DNA of 64,000 nucleotides from Gari tellinella (lineage: Eukaryota; Mollusca; Bivalvia; Cardiida; Psammobiidae). Of the stretch, positions 31,736 through 42,544 are shown piece by piece (position 1 is the stretch's first letter; every line of letters begins with the position of its first letter). The position numbers and the translations under genes were made by a program. The stretch covers positions 52,140,216-52,204,215 of the forward strand of contig OV277868.1 in NCBI GenBank assembly GCA_922989275.2, given 5' to 3'. The notes beneath the pieces are model-generated. The model saw only the letters and a program-made list of their open reading frames with translations, made no database searches and was not told where the DNA came from.

Positions 31736-33112
31736 CAAGAGGGCCTGAAGGCCCTGATATCGCTCACCATTTGTAATGAAGCCTGATAGCTTTACCTTTG
31801 AATTTCACCCGTTTTATTCTAAATCCAATCAAGTTTGTCGACCTACTGTAGTATAGTAGAGTACATCAAAGGCATATAACTAGAGCCTAAACAATACTGA
31901 AATGAAGCCTTTTTCTAGCATTTCAAAGTATATCAAGGGCAGGTAACTATTGCCACAATGATTACATTTCAACAATAATTGCACTCCTTCGAGAACGTAT
32001 AGCTACATCCTTTGTGTACAAGTATAATCAAAATCCATTGAAAACTCTAGTTGCAAGAGTTTAAACGCTGTAAAATATGGCATTGTCAGCAATTCAAAGG
32101 TACATATCTCTTGATCTATTTGTCTGATTCCAACCATAATCACCCTTTTTCGCACTTCTATGGTCATATACAATCTGGGCAAGTTTGAGAGAGCTTGGAT
32201 AAATATTGTGGCCTCTAGAGCATAAACACAAATATATCATTTTCAGCAATTCAAAGGTAGATAACTATTGACCTATTGATCCGATTACAACAATAATTGA
32301 ACTCATCTGAAGTCTTATGGTAATATACAATCTGAGTACGTTTGAGAAAGATTGGATAAAATTTGTGGCATCAAGAGTGTAAACATCGTTAAATATGGCA
32401 TTTTCAGCAATTCAAAGGTAGATAACTCTCGTCCTATACGTCTGATTTCAACCATAATCAAACTCATCTGAACTCTTATAGTCATCTACAATCTGAGAAA
32501 ATTTGAGATAGATTGGATAAAAATTTTGAACTCTAGAATGTAAACACTGTTAAATATGGCATTTTCAGCAATTCAAAGGTAGATAACTCTTGATCTATTC
32601 ATCGGATTTCAACCAAAATCGCACTCATCTGGACTCTTATGGTCATATACAATATGGGCAAGTTTTAGAAAGATTGGATTAATACTGTGGCCTCTAGAGT
32701 GTAAACACTGTTAAATATTGCATTTTCAGCAATTCAAAGGTCGTTAACTCTTGGTCTATTTGTCCGATTTCAACAAAAATCGAACTCATCCAAACTCTTA
32801 TGGTCATATACAATCTGGGCAAGTTAACGATAGATTTGATAAAAACTGTGGCCTCTAGAGTGTAAACACTGTTAAATATGGCATTTTCAGCAGTTCAAAG
32901 GTAGATAACTCATGATCTATTAGTCCGATTCCAACCATAACCAAACTCATCCGAACTCTTATGGCAATATACCATCTGAGCAAGTTTGAGAAAGATTGGA
33001 TAAATATTGTGGCCTCTCGAGTGTAAACACTAAAATAGTTGACGACGGATGACGGACGACACATGATGGATGATGGACGCCGGACATTCAAGGATTGCAA
33101 ATCACCCTGAGC
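31736..33112 (+). repeat. Dispersed repeat B, copy 1 (160-bp periodic)
   Basis: Starts CAAGAGGGCCTGAAGGCCCTGATATCGCTCACC. From about 32059 come some seven units of about 160 bp, each with TTTTCAGCAATTCAAAGGTA, GATAACTC and GTGTAAACACTGTTAAATAT (units begin near 32379, 32540, 32700, 32861). The end has ACGGACGAC..GGACATTCAAGGATTGCAAA and a damaged CACCCTGAGCTAGCAG hairpin. No coding. Confidence 0.8.
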
Positions 33113-33204
33113 TAGCAGCTAACAAAGGCTAACCTCAGCTGACTGGTGTATAAGTTTTAACTTTTTCTAAATTTATGTAGTTTTTTAAAGAAAGAAGCAA
33201 TAAT

Positions 33205-33396
33205 TTACCTTATTGTATGGCTGTTGAATTCCCCTTGAAAGGTCTGGTACCATGTTAGTGTGATGTTACCATGCCCTTCATCACAATCAATGAGATTAGA
33301 TGAAATCAGCTGTCCTGAAATCATCTTCATCTCTTCATCCCTCATCATCCATCGGTGCTTACTGCTAAATGACCCATTTAGTGCTGTGGTGCCATA
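33205..33396 (-). CDS. Possible isolated exon, product unknown
   Basis: The minus-strand frame encodes YGTTALNGSFSSKHRWMMRD..., with EEMKMISGQLISSNLIDCDE and HGNITLTWYQTFQGEFNSHT, and meets GTAAATTATT, an acceptable splice donor, at 33204. Codon content looks protein-like and the piece is outside recognised repeats. An in-frame stop lies just upstream, and the nearest good acceptor (TTTCAACAG, about 33440) is beyond it, so it may be a decayed exon. It is about 3 kb upstream, on the same strand, of the HARBI1-like relic; a link is speculation. Confidence 0.25.
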   Translation of the reverse strand, partial: YGTTALNGSFSSKHRWMMRDEEMKMISGQLISSNLIDCDEGHGNITLTWYQTFQGEFNSHTIR

Positions 33397-33613
33397 CAAT
33401 CTGACTCATCCATGGGATCCATCCATACCATGTTACCATTTCCCCTGTTGAAATACATGTAGTTAAAAAATATGTGTAAGTTTTCACAATAAACAACCAA
33501 TATAAATCAAAGAGTGAAGGTCTTGAGAGTTGCCAAGGATGAGGTTTTGCAATTCAGTAAACCACTCTGTAGCCACAACTGAGGCTACAGTAATCATTTA
33601 TTGTATAAGGCAG

Positions 33614-33705
33614 GTGGTCACTTAAAGAAAGATGAAAGTAAAGCAGAGAGCATTTAAATATGTTTTCTGCTTTTAATTGTTTCACTGTGCTGTAAGTTGT
33701 CAGCT
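33614..33705. repeat. U-type palindrome, imperfect
   Basis: CACTTAAAGAAAGATGAAAGTAAAGCAGAGAGC and TTTTCTGCTTTTAATTGTTTCACTGTGCTGTAAG. Confidence 0.5.
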
Positions 33706-33712
33706 ATTTTTG

Positions 33713-34439
33713 TTCCATCAATAAGTATTGTTTAGTCCTGGTTACAGAGGGGTATACATCAAATGATTAAGTAGAATTCAATTTAAGGTACATTTTGCAC
33801 CAAGATGGATCTACTGCTTGATTCACAGGGGTAAAGAATTTGAAATGTAGCCAGTGTCAAATTCCATCTTTAAAAGGCAGTTGAATTGCATTTAATTCTT
33901 TCATGAATGATGAGAATATTTTAAGATAGATCTATTATTTTTATTCTGTAATTTGTTGATTACATGTACCTGCATGTGTACTTAACTGAGAAGGCTTTTG
34001 AGCTTGAGTACAAGTTGGGTAATGTCAGACAAAGGTCACGGTTTTTAAGAGACCTGTCACATAAGGGGGCATAGCGTTTTGCAAACAAATCTTGTTTTCA
34101 TTTAATTTACTTAACTTAACAAAAATAGAAACTTTACATACTTTAGAGCCGGTTTAAGCGATGTTTAAATGAGGTACTATACGTGTCATAAAATATACGC
34201 ACATTTCACAATTGAGTTATCGATAAAGACCATAAAGAGCCACACTCTCGCTAATTTGTACTGTGCACAACGTAGCACGCTTTCCACTTCCAGTATTTAA
34301 CACTGACGGCGAGTTGACCTAGTCAGGTTTTTTGAAAGTTTATTTAATGCAGCACGGCACACACAGACTTTAGCCAAACACAGAAAAAACAAACTTGTAA
34401 ACACCTGCGTTTCAAAAATGAGATGCCACAGTTTTATGA
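33713..34439. other. Unassigned stretch
   Basis: No recognised repeat ends, exon or RNA gene. Confidence 0.4.
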
Positions 34440-35699
34440 CAAGAGGGCCTGAAGGCCCTGATATCGCTCACCATTTGTAATGAAGCCTGATAGCTTTACC
34501 TTTGAATTTCACCCGTTTTATTCTAAATCCAGTCAAATTTGTCGACCTACTCTAGTATAAGAGAGTACATCAAAGGCAGATAACTAGAGCCTAAACAATA
34601 CTGAAATGAAGCCTTTTTCTAGCATTTCAAAGTACATCAAGGGCAGGTAACTATTGCCACAATGATTAGATTTCAACAATAGTTGCACTCCTTCAAGAAC
34701 GTATAGCTATATACTTTGTGTACAAATATAATCAAAATCCATTGAAAACTGTAGTTGTAATAGTGTAAACGCTGTAAAATATGGCATTTTCAGCAATTCA
34801 AAGGTAGATAACTCTTGATCTATTTGTCCAATTTCAACCATAATCACCCTTTTTCGCACTCTTATGGTCATATACAATCTGAGCAAGTTTGAGAGAGCTT
34901 GGATAAATATTGTGACCTCTAGAGCATAAACACTGTTAAGTATATCATTTTCAGCAATTCAAAGGTAGATAACTCTCAACCTATTGATCCGATTACAACC
35001 ATAATTGAACTCATCCGAAGTCTTATGGTAATATACAATCTGAGTAAGTTTGAGAAAGATTGGATAAAATTTGTGGCCTCTAGAGTGTAAACACCCTTAA
35101 GGTGGTTCGCAGGTCAGCTTATTCTGTGTCAGAATTCTTTGAAACCTTGATTAAATTGAAATATACCATATGGAGAGTGAAAAATCGTTAATATAAAAAA
35201 AAGTTACAGTGCCGTTTTTTTCTGAGAGGACCTTTTGTCGAGAAAAGCTCCTTTTTTAATAAACAGGAATAATTTCTTTATAAAATGATATAACTCAATA
35301 ATTTCTGTACATTCAAGTAAACTGTACATAGACTATAAGATAGTGGGCAAACAAAAGTATTTCATAACATATTTTCTGGAAATATCAATATTTTAAAAAA
35401 GTCAAATTCTGAAAATCTCAAATTACAAAAAATCTAGCTGTTTAACATACACTAATTTTACTCTTATTAGATAGATATAACTTAATTCTACTAGTCACAC
35501 TAATCTAATGAAAATCTACAGTGGAATTTGCATTTTATACATGCTTTCCTGAAATTCTGACAAAATGTTAACACAAAACGAGTAACCTCCCTTGAGTTCA
35601 ACTTTAAAATGCCGTCAGCTCTAAATAATACCTTAAGTCAAACCTTTAATAAGGGACCATTGAATACGTTAGCCTGTAGATCTTTAAAGGCAAGTGACT

Positions 35700-35779
35700 G
35701 TTTAATGCATAACAAAAGTAATGCATAAAAGCTCCTTTAGGATCTATCTTTTAGCATTACCTTTGTCCTTTGTTAAGCT
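35700..35779. repeat. U-type palindrome inside the TTAA element
   Basis: GTTTAATGCATAACAAAAGTAATGC ... GCATTACCTTTGTCCTTTGTTAAGC around AAGCTCCTTTAGGATCT. Confidence 0.6.
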
Positions 35780-35932
35780 GCCATCTGTCATATAGGCTAT
35801 AATCCTCACAAATTTAGCTGTCACATGACTATACTTGCATCTGATATTATTCATTATTACGTGGCTTAACATAGCCTGTCCATTGATCACTGCGTTATGG
35901 ATTGACTAGTCACTAAAATCGGAGAATTTGTT

Positions 35933-36019
35933 AAAAAAAAAGTTTTGAAGCGAGTGGGAATCGAACCTAGAACATTTGGATTGCAAGTCAATCACCGTAT
36001 CAACTGCGCTAACAGAGAA
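35933..36019 (-). repeat. tRNA-derived Pol III unit (SINE head or tRNA pseudogene)
   Basis: On the minus strand an A box (TTAGCGCAGTTGATACGG, within 35995-36012) is followed at tRNA spacing by an exact B box GGTTCGATTCC (35957-35967), then by T9 (35933-35941). An anticodon-like loop CTTGCAA lies between them. The acceptor and T stems do not pair, so this is not a working tRNA. Confidence 0.6.
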
Positions 36020-36710
36020 GACACTGAAGCAGTTCAAACTTTTCTTTATCTACATTTTCTACTATAAGCATGTGCCGCAAAGATCAGGTGAAAGTCATCA
36101 GCATTTCCGGAACTCGAAATGCGGCCCGCCCGCTGTCGAACCACCTTAAATATGGCATTTTCAGCAATTCAAAGGTAGATAACTCTCCACCTATTAGTCT
36201 GATTTCAACCATAATCAAACTCATCTGAACTCTTATGGTAATATACAATCTGAGCAAGTTTGAGATAGGTTGGATAAAAATTGTGAACTCTAGAATGTAA
36301 ACACTGTTAAATATGGGATTTTCAGCAGTTCAAAGGTAGATAACTCTTTATCTTTTGGTCAGATTTCAACCAAAATCAAACTCATCCGAACTCTTATGGT
36401 CATATATAATCTGGGCAAGTTTTAGAAAGATTGGATAAATATTGTGGCCTCTAGAGTGTAAACACTGTAAAATATGGCATTTTCAGCAATTCAAAGGTAG
36501 ATAATTCATGACCTATTTGTCCGATTTTAACCATAATCCAACTCATTTGAACTCTTATGGCAATATACCATCTGAGAAAGTTTGAGAAAGATTGGATTAA
36601 TATTGTGGTCTCTAGAGTGTAAACACTGAAATTGTTGACGCCGCACGACGGACGACGGACATTCAAGGATTGCAAAAGCTCACCCTGAGCTAGCTCAGGT
36701 GAGCTAAAAA

Positions 36711-37690
36711 TCCCAGATATCAGGCCATTTGGCATGCTTACTTTGGTTGCGTCAGTAACTGATGTTGCGCGTCATTTTGGACGCATAAGATAGACAATTC
36801 ATATCCTAACTACTCGTTACAGACTGAGAGCTACGGGTTATGTCTGGGATCGTCGGACTCGGAGATCGTTGACGTCACATAGAGACGACCACACTCTTAC
36901 GTCCTATCCGTACCAGTAGACCGTATACAGGGCAGATCTTAACTTATGACTAAACTGTCTTTATGCAAAAAAAGTCGATCACTTAAAATGAAACAGTAAA
37001 ATGAATAAAACACATCTTGCGTACACGTTCACATCTCTGATAATTTTAAAATCGACCCCTTTGCATTTTGACGTCAAATAACGACGTTGCTTTTGGATTT
37101 TTTTTCATCACCATTGTTGAGAAATTGCAGACATTGATCCAAAGTTTCGAATAACACTAACTTAAGCTTCTGAAAAATTGTGTTTGTAGACAGAAATATA
37201 CACATTAGAATCCAATGTAAAGTTTCTATTTTTGCTGTGTATAGTTCTGAGTTTTCTAAAAATTCTTCTTTTAAATATATTGAAAGCGAAGCGGTTTCAT
37301 ACAAAAGTGTGTCCAGGTTTTTTTTCATACCTCCATGAATACAATAAATGTTCCCAATTATTCCTCATAATTTAATATCACTACTGAATTTAAGAGGGTT
37401 AAATAGAGAATCTGACACGAGTGTTCATTATTTAACACTTTAAAACGTAGGTTGTAGTCCCTTCGCCATATATATTTTCCGCCAAAACGCGACATTGTTT
37501 TGCAGTAAAGTCAATGACATCATTCGGCGTCCTGCTTCATGCAGCGCTCTTGGAGAGCAGTAACTGTTGGACTAAGAGAAAGTAGTCCTGACAAGGCGCG
37601 GCCTGAATTATTACAAAAGTTACAGCTAATCAGAGCTAACCAAAGCAATATCAACAAATTAGGAAAAATGGATAGACACTCATTTACATC
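36711..37690. other. Unassigned stretch
   Basis: No recognised repeat. Contains the doubtful frame at 37074-37328. Two CpG-richer parts (36745-36910 and 37490-37610). Confidence 0.4.
37074..37328 (-). CDS. 84-codon frame, doubtful
   Basis: Begins with ATG and encodes a leucine-rich, amphipathic-looking peptide (for example ETASLSIYLKEEFLENSELY, then LVLFETLDQCLQFLNN). It is outside recognised repeats. I do not recognise a family; no splice signals or homologous frame support it, and the AT content makes such frames likely by chance. Confidence 0.15.
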   Translation of the reverse strand: MKKNLDTLLYETASLSIYLKEEFLENSELYTAKIETLHWILMCIFLSTNTIFQKLKLVLFETLDQCLQFLNNGDEKKSKSNVVI

Positions 37691-37691
37691 C

Positions 37692-37800
37692 AATCAGGAC
37701 TAGTAATGAGTATTTGTTTACTCGTCGTTTACAAACTGTGCACCTCTGAAGGTACACATGACTATGCAAACAGTGTTGCTCCAGATCAGAGGTCTCCAAA
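37692..37800 (+). repeat. Truncated V-family copy
   Basis: CTAGTAATGAGTATTTGTTTACTCGTCG, TACAAACTGTGCACCTCTGAAG, GCAAACAGTGTTGCTCCAGATCAGAGG. Ends in the core. Confidence 0.6.
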
Positions 37801-37923
37801 GACAGTCCTTAGGCAAGCCACCTTGATAAACAATCAATTATGGTTGGACAAGACAGATATTTTATTATGGTGAGTAAGGTTGAGACAGATTCCATTTATA
37901 ATACATTGATTCTAAATATAGAA

Positions 37924-38608
37924 CAAGAGGGCCTGAAGGCCCTGATATCGCTCACCTTTTGTACTGAAGCCTGATAGCTTTACCTTTCTGTTTCACCCGT
38001 TTTCATCTAGATCTATTCAAATTTGCAGTATAGCATGTAAACCATTTTGGAATACAACCTCATAATTCTAGTATAGTAGAGTACATCAAGGGCTGATAAC
38101 TAGACACTAAACAATACTGAAATGAAGCCTTTTTTAGCATTTCAAAGTATATCAAGGGCAGATAAATATTGTCACAATAAGTTTTAAACAATAATTGCAC
38201 TCCTTTGAGAACCTATAGCTATATACATTGTGTGCAAGAATAATCAAAATCTGTTCAAAACTGTAGTTGAAACAGTGTAAATGCTGTTAGATACGGCATT
38301 TTCAGCAATTCAAAGGTAGATAACTCTTGACCTATTTGTCTGATTTCGACCATAATCACCTTTATTTGAACTTGTATGTTCATATACAATCTGAGCAAGT
38401 TTAAGAAAGCTTGAGTAGATATTGTGGCCTCTGGAGTGAAAACACAGTGTTAAATATATCATTTTCAGCAATTTAAAGGTAGATAACTCTTGACCTATTG
38501 ATCTGATTACAACCATAATTAAACTCATCTAAATTCTTATGGTAATATACAACCTGAGCAAGTTTGAGAAAGATTGGAGAAAATGTGTGGCCTCTGGGGT
38601 GTAAACAC
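37924..38608 (+). repeat. Dispersed repeat B, copy 3, truncated
   Basis: CAAGAGGGCCTGAAGGCCC start; three units with TTTTCAGCAATT.AAAGGTA; breaks off at GTGTAAACACTCG with no terminal hairpin. Confidence 0.8.
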
Positions 38609-38818
38609 TCGCGTTAGTTGGAATAGTTGTCAACAAGTTCTATTCGAATCACCACTAACTTGATGTTTTCCGTTGTCAAAATGTTAACAAACCCTAAAAT
38701 CGAGCGATGATTTAGTCACGTGACCATGTTTATACCATGTGATTTGTGTCTCTAGATAAAACAAACATGAAGACCTCAATTAATCGAATGGATCCAGACC
38801 GCATGGCATTATATGCGT
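38609..38818. other. Short unassigned stretch
   Basis: GTTAGTTGG..CCACTAAC near 38611-38660 is a weak inverted motif. No gene signal. Confidence 0.35.
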
Positions 38819-40762
38819 TTATAAAAGGAAGTGGCTATAGCCGTCCGGTTCCGGAGGGCTAGCCTGCCCTGTGAGGGTAAGCTAGACGTCCGGAAGAGAT
38901 TTTCGTCAGAGCATATACAGGGGTGTCAAATTCCACTTGCCCGCTCGCCAATGCGAGTAGGTTTTGAAGTCGGGCGAGTGCTTTCAAATATATACTCGAC
39001 CTTAAGGGCGAGTGGATCTTTTGGGCAGTGTAATTAGAGTGCAAATTAAAACGGCTGAAGTTCTCTGCGTGTGTCAACATCAACGACACATTTTCTACAA
39101 TGTTTTGCATTTCACTATTATCGACAACGAGTTTGGAGGCGTTCCTATTCACAGGCACCTGCTTGTTTCTTCTTTATATTATTCGGCCTTCAAAGTACGA
39201 AAGTTTCGGCCCAAAAAGGTTTATTTGTGTTGAAAGTATCGAGGGGTGGTTCAAATATTTATTCGAATTATAAAATTAAAGTATGAATAACAGTGTTATA
39301 ACGTGTTTTATTATTCAATCATCTGTCAAACTGCAAACATTTCTTAATATAAAGCTTCGACGATTTCGTACCTAATTTGAACGAGTCAAAATTTTACATG
39401 CCGAAAAAACCGGAAGCACCGTTAGTTCCCGCTACTTGTCAAAATGTAAACAACCTAACAAAACTATCTTCAGTCGTTTTCGTAGTAAAATAGCGGCATT
39501 AACAGGGATGTCGAAACGATGACAAGACCCACAAGAATTGAAACAGTTAAACAGTGCGTTTCTATATGTTGATATTTTCGAATTTAAATAAACGAATAAG
39601 AAAATTGTGAAAGTTTTAGTACATATGAATTATATATGAAAATTCACGGACGAGCAAAAGTTGCAGAGGGCGAGTGGATTTCAATAGCAACTAGTCCTAC
39701 AGGGCGAGTAGCTTTTGAAAGATTTTTACACCCCTGATATACTGCATAATTTACGTGAGTTAGTGCCTGGATATATATGGCAAACAACCTTAAATACAAT
39801 TTTGAACTTCAGAAAATCGGCGAGAACAGAAACAAGTCACACTTTAAGGAATTAATTTACCGTCACTATGAGCTACGATCGCATCCGCCATTGTCGTTGT
39901 TGCCGTTTTTTGTCCCCACCTTAGTAGGAAAACCGCACTCTCGCAGGCATTTTTAATTGATGATTGAAGACCTGTACCTTTCGCTAAACTGACACGTTCG
40001 AAAAAATGTACATGACGTCCATGACAGAATGTTTCCCTTTTTTAATTGTTTTCCTTAATGTCAGAGAAATATCTCCAACTTAGAATTTCACAGCGAACTA
40101 TGGTAATGGAAAGGTCTTCCTTTTTTCGAAATATAATGACCTTCATAAATACATGTATTACTCAAACTTTTACTCTAAATGCCACTTTATGCCGATGCTT
40201 AACTGTTAATAACAATGGATTTTTTTTGCATGGCTTTGTTAATGTTATTTCCGATACATTCACAGTTTGCTGCTAGCCACATGGACATGGAGATACCGGC
40301 TGTGATAATTAGATTTGGCGATAATCAACGTATTGATATCATACGTAGTCCATCCATTTGAAATACTTTCGGCATATTTAACTTCAATCTCTAATTTTAA
40401 CATTCAGTATGATATTTACATGCATAAATTACAATAAAATCAACAAAAATGTCCTGCGTGCTAATCTAATAACGACAAAGTCAGGGCAACAGTCTATTAC
40501 CAATTAAACTGGCGGATGCGAACGTTGGTCTTAAGTGAAGGTAATTTAATTCCTTTATATAAATGTGATTTGTTATTGCTCTCTGTTGTTTTATGGAAAA
40601 TTAAATGCATTTAGTTTTGTTTCAACTTGTTTTAAATATACCCAGGCACTAACCCACATATAAAGCAGTATATTTCCTGAAAGAAATTTATTCCGGACGT
40701 CTAGCCCGTCCTGTGACGGTTGGCTAGCTGTCAGGTTCCGGACGTCTAGCCGCTGCCTTTAT
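38819..40762. mobile_element. Long-TIR foldback element, split by a nested transposon
   Basis: The left arm (ATAAAAGGAAGTGGCTATAG, CTAGACGTCCGGAA) mirrors the right arm (TTCCGGACGTCTAGCC, GCTGCCTTTAT). The inverted match goes on for some 300 bp: GTTAGTGCCTGG.TATAT, AAGGAATTAA.TTACC and GCATCCGCCA occur in both arms in the same order. The left arm is interrupted at 38918-39736. Without that insert the element is about 1.1 kb. No transposase frame. Confidence 0.8.
38918..39736. mobile_element. 819-bp CAGGGG-ended DNA transposon (hAT-like), nested
   Basis: Ends CAGGGGTGTCAAATTCCAC and TTTTTACACCCCTG; direct ATATA on both sides (38913-38917, 39737-39741). The intact partner arm of the host (its reverse complement near 40680) reads AAATATACTGC without insert, confirming the site. 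Subterminal GGGCGAGT motifs near 38967, 39007, 39668 and 39700. Short frames only. Confidence 0.8.
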
Positions 40763-40764
40763 CA

Positions 40765-41089
40765 AAATTGGGGGCATTACGACTGTTTTTAAAGGGTGTT
40801 TTATTCATTTCCTTTTGTCCGGAAGTATTGTTCGATGTTTCTGACTTGTCAAAGTTATTTTTAGAACAATATAGTTAATAATGGTAAAAAGGTAAGCAAG
40901 GTAACATCGGATCTATATAGTTGCACACTTTCAAACTTGAGATATTCAGCATGATCCTCGTGCAGCAAGAGACAGCTGCGCTAATTTTACTGATATGTTA
41001 TTCATTCTCAATAAACGTGTTTATGAATCTGAATCTGAATATAGAACGTCGTAGAATCCTATAAAATGCTAAAAACTATTATGTCCATT
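40765..41089. other. Unassigned stretch
   Basis: Only an X-like trace, CATTCTCAATAAACGTGTTTATG, near 41002. Confidence 0.35.
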
Positions 41090-41260
41090 GCAAACAGGTT
41101 GGAGCCAGAACAGACGCCGGGTAACCTGACGTCTGATTAGGCTCCAATCTGTTTGCCAACCTGAACCAGATTAAAAAGATAAAATAAAACATCTACAGTT
41201 TAGTGCATTGTCAGTGATTGTGTTTGCGTTTATTCTTCTCTACTATAAAGACTACTGTAC
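41060..41260 (+). repeat. Decayed X-family element
   Basis: AAAAACTATTATGTCCATTG, core 41090-41156 with GGTTGGAGCCAGAACAGACG ... GTCTGATTAGGCTCCAATCTG, then CTGAACCAGATTAAAAAG and GTTTGCGTTTATTCTTCTC. Termini degraded. Confidence 0.65.
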
Positions 41261-41261
41261 A

Positions 41262-41785
41262 TTACGCACAATAAATTATTGTATCTGTATCAATACGTCG
41301 TAGAATCCTTAAAGGCTTTTACACGAGGCTTTTTGTGCGTAAATTAAATACAGCTTTCCGTATCCCTGGCTAACTGTACGGAAATCAACGAGTACGGTGA
41401 TCATCCCTTTTAAATAACTCTGATATGTCAGAAGAAAACACTAATATAAAGTTTTCGTTGACCACAATTTCTATTATCATTGTCATCAGTAAATCTTCGC
41501 GCATTTGCTCCGCCCACTTTTCGATGTCAACAAACTCAATGATTCGAACACGACCAATATCTACGTACTTACTTTGAAGTAATTCCGTCGACAATCTCTC
41601 TGAGCAAATAACAATTTGCTTATCTCCTCTTCGTGTTTTTCTTTCTGCTAAGGTTAATTTTCACTTCAGCAAAATGGCATGTTTTATTTACCCACGTAAA
41701 ATATATCTCGTTCTGGTTCCCGGTTAACACGCACATAATCCTACAGTACCGGAAACCAGATTAGACGTTTCCCGTTATAACTGAT
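41262..41785. other. Unassigned stretch
   Basis: A 69-codon minus-strand frame (41385-41594) is unassigned. ACACGTAAAT/GTAAAATATATC motifs but no defined element. Confidence 0.35.
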
Positions 41786-41996
41786 CGGCTTTCCCCGTAT
41801 GCTTGTCGATCGAAACTATTGGCTATACGGACAGGACCGAGTATGCTTCGTAAAACGGACATCGGCGATTTTCGCAATGTAATACGAACAGCTGCTCGGC
41901 TTTCCCCGTTATACTCGTCGGTCGAAACTATTGGCTATACGGACAGGACCGAGTATGCTTCGTAAAACGGACATCAGCGATTTTCGCGAATGAATA
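41786..41996 (+). repeat. Tandem duplication, period 111 bp
   Basis: CGGCTTTCCCCGT starts at 41786 and 41897. Both units have GATCGAAACTATTGGC-like, CGGACAGGACCGAGTATGC and TTCGTAAAACGGACATC. Differences are few. Confidence 0.85.
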
Positions 41997-42302
41997 CTAT
42001 TCAACATTTTCTTAAAAATAAAGCAAAAGACATATTCTGACCTTCCGGAAAACATTGAAAAATCTCATATTAAATTAATTAGAAGAGATACAACTTACTT
42101 CAACCCACATGTATAGTGCTATCAAAGCATAGATCACTTCTAAAAGCAAGCACTATTTTCTTGTTAGATTTGGTTGTAGTCAGTTTTGCAGTAAGAAATG
42201 TGTTACTTTGCGAATTTGGTATACATGAATCCGCGAAAACGCTACGCTGCGCTGCGCTATCGCGGATCAAAAATCGTTTGAATGTTAACCATTTACTCCA
42301 TG

Positions 42303-42371
42303 AAGCCTGTTTCTAGTTTTGAAGGCAAATGAATACTAAAAACAAGTTGAAAGTAAAGCAGAATGTGCATT
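42303..42371 (+). repeat. Z fragment ending inside core-2
   Basis: GCCTGTTTCTAGTTTTGAAG, AACAAGTTGAAAGTAAAGCAGAATGTGC, then unrelated sequence. Confidence 0.55.
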
Positions 42372-42544
42372 GGAAATACTTATGTAAGCTTACTCTTTCT
42401 TACATGTACATATATTAAATGACAATATTAACTAGTTGTTCACATATAACAGTAGCGGATCGATGTTTTAGCTAAAGAGAAACACTGTCTTGACCCTTCT
42501 CCTACTGAATATTCCATGATATAATTCCATCCGCTATACACATA

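Larger units (their letters stand above)
35101..36145. mobile_element. 1045-bp TTAA element inserted into repeat B
   Basis: TTAA at 35097-35100 and 36146-36149. Ends GGTGGTTCG and CGAACCACC are perfect 9-bp inverted repeats. The surrounding repeat B unit is contiguous once element and one TTAA are removed. It carries a core-2 palindrome (35700-35779) and a tRNA-like Pol III unit (35933-36019, minus strand), but no transposase frame. Likely piggyBac-like and non-autonomous. Confidence 0.85.
34440..36710 (+). repeat. Dispersed repeat B, copy 2, interrupted
   Basis: Starts CAAGAGGGCCTGAAGGCCC; the 160-bp units are continuous with copy 1 in type. At TTAA in GTAAACAC.CTTAA it is split by the 35101-36145 element and resumes at 36146 as TTAAATATGGCATTTTCAGC. 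Ends GGACATTCAAGGATTGC, hairpin GCTCACCCTGAGC/TAGCTCAGGTGAGC, TAAAAA. Complete 3-prime end. Confidence 0.85.

Noticed and set aside
31736..33112. Satellite DNA array
   Set aside because: The 160-bp units are confined between a fixed start and a hairpin end, so the array is the interior of a dispersed element.
35947..36019. Functional tRNA
   Set aside because: Boxes and spacing are good, but acceptor and T stems do not pair; treated as SINE head or pseudogene.
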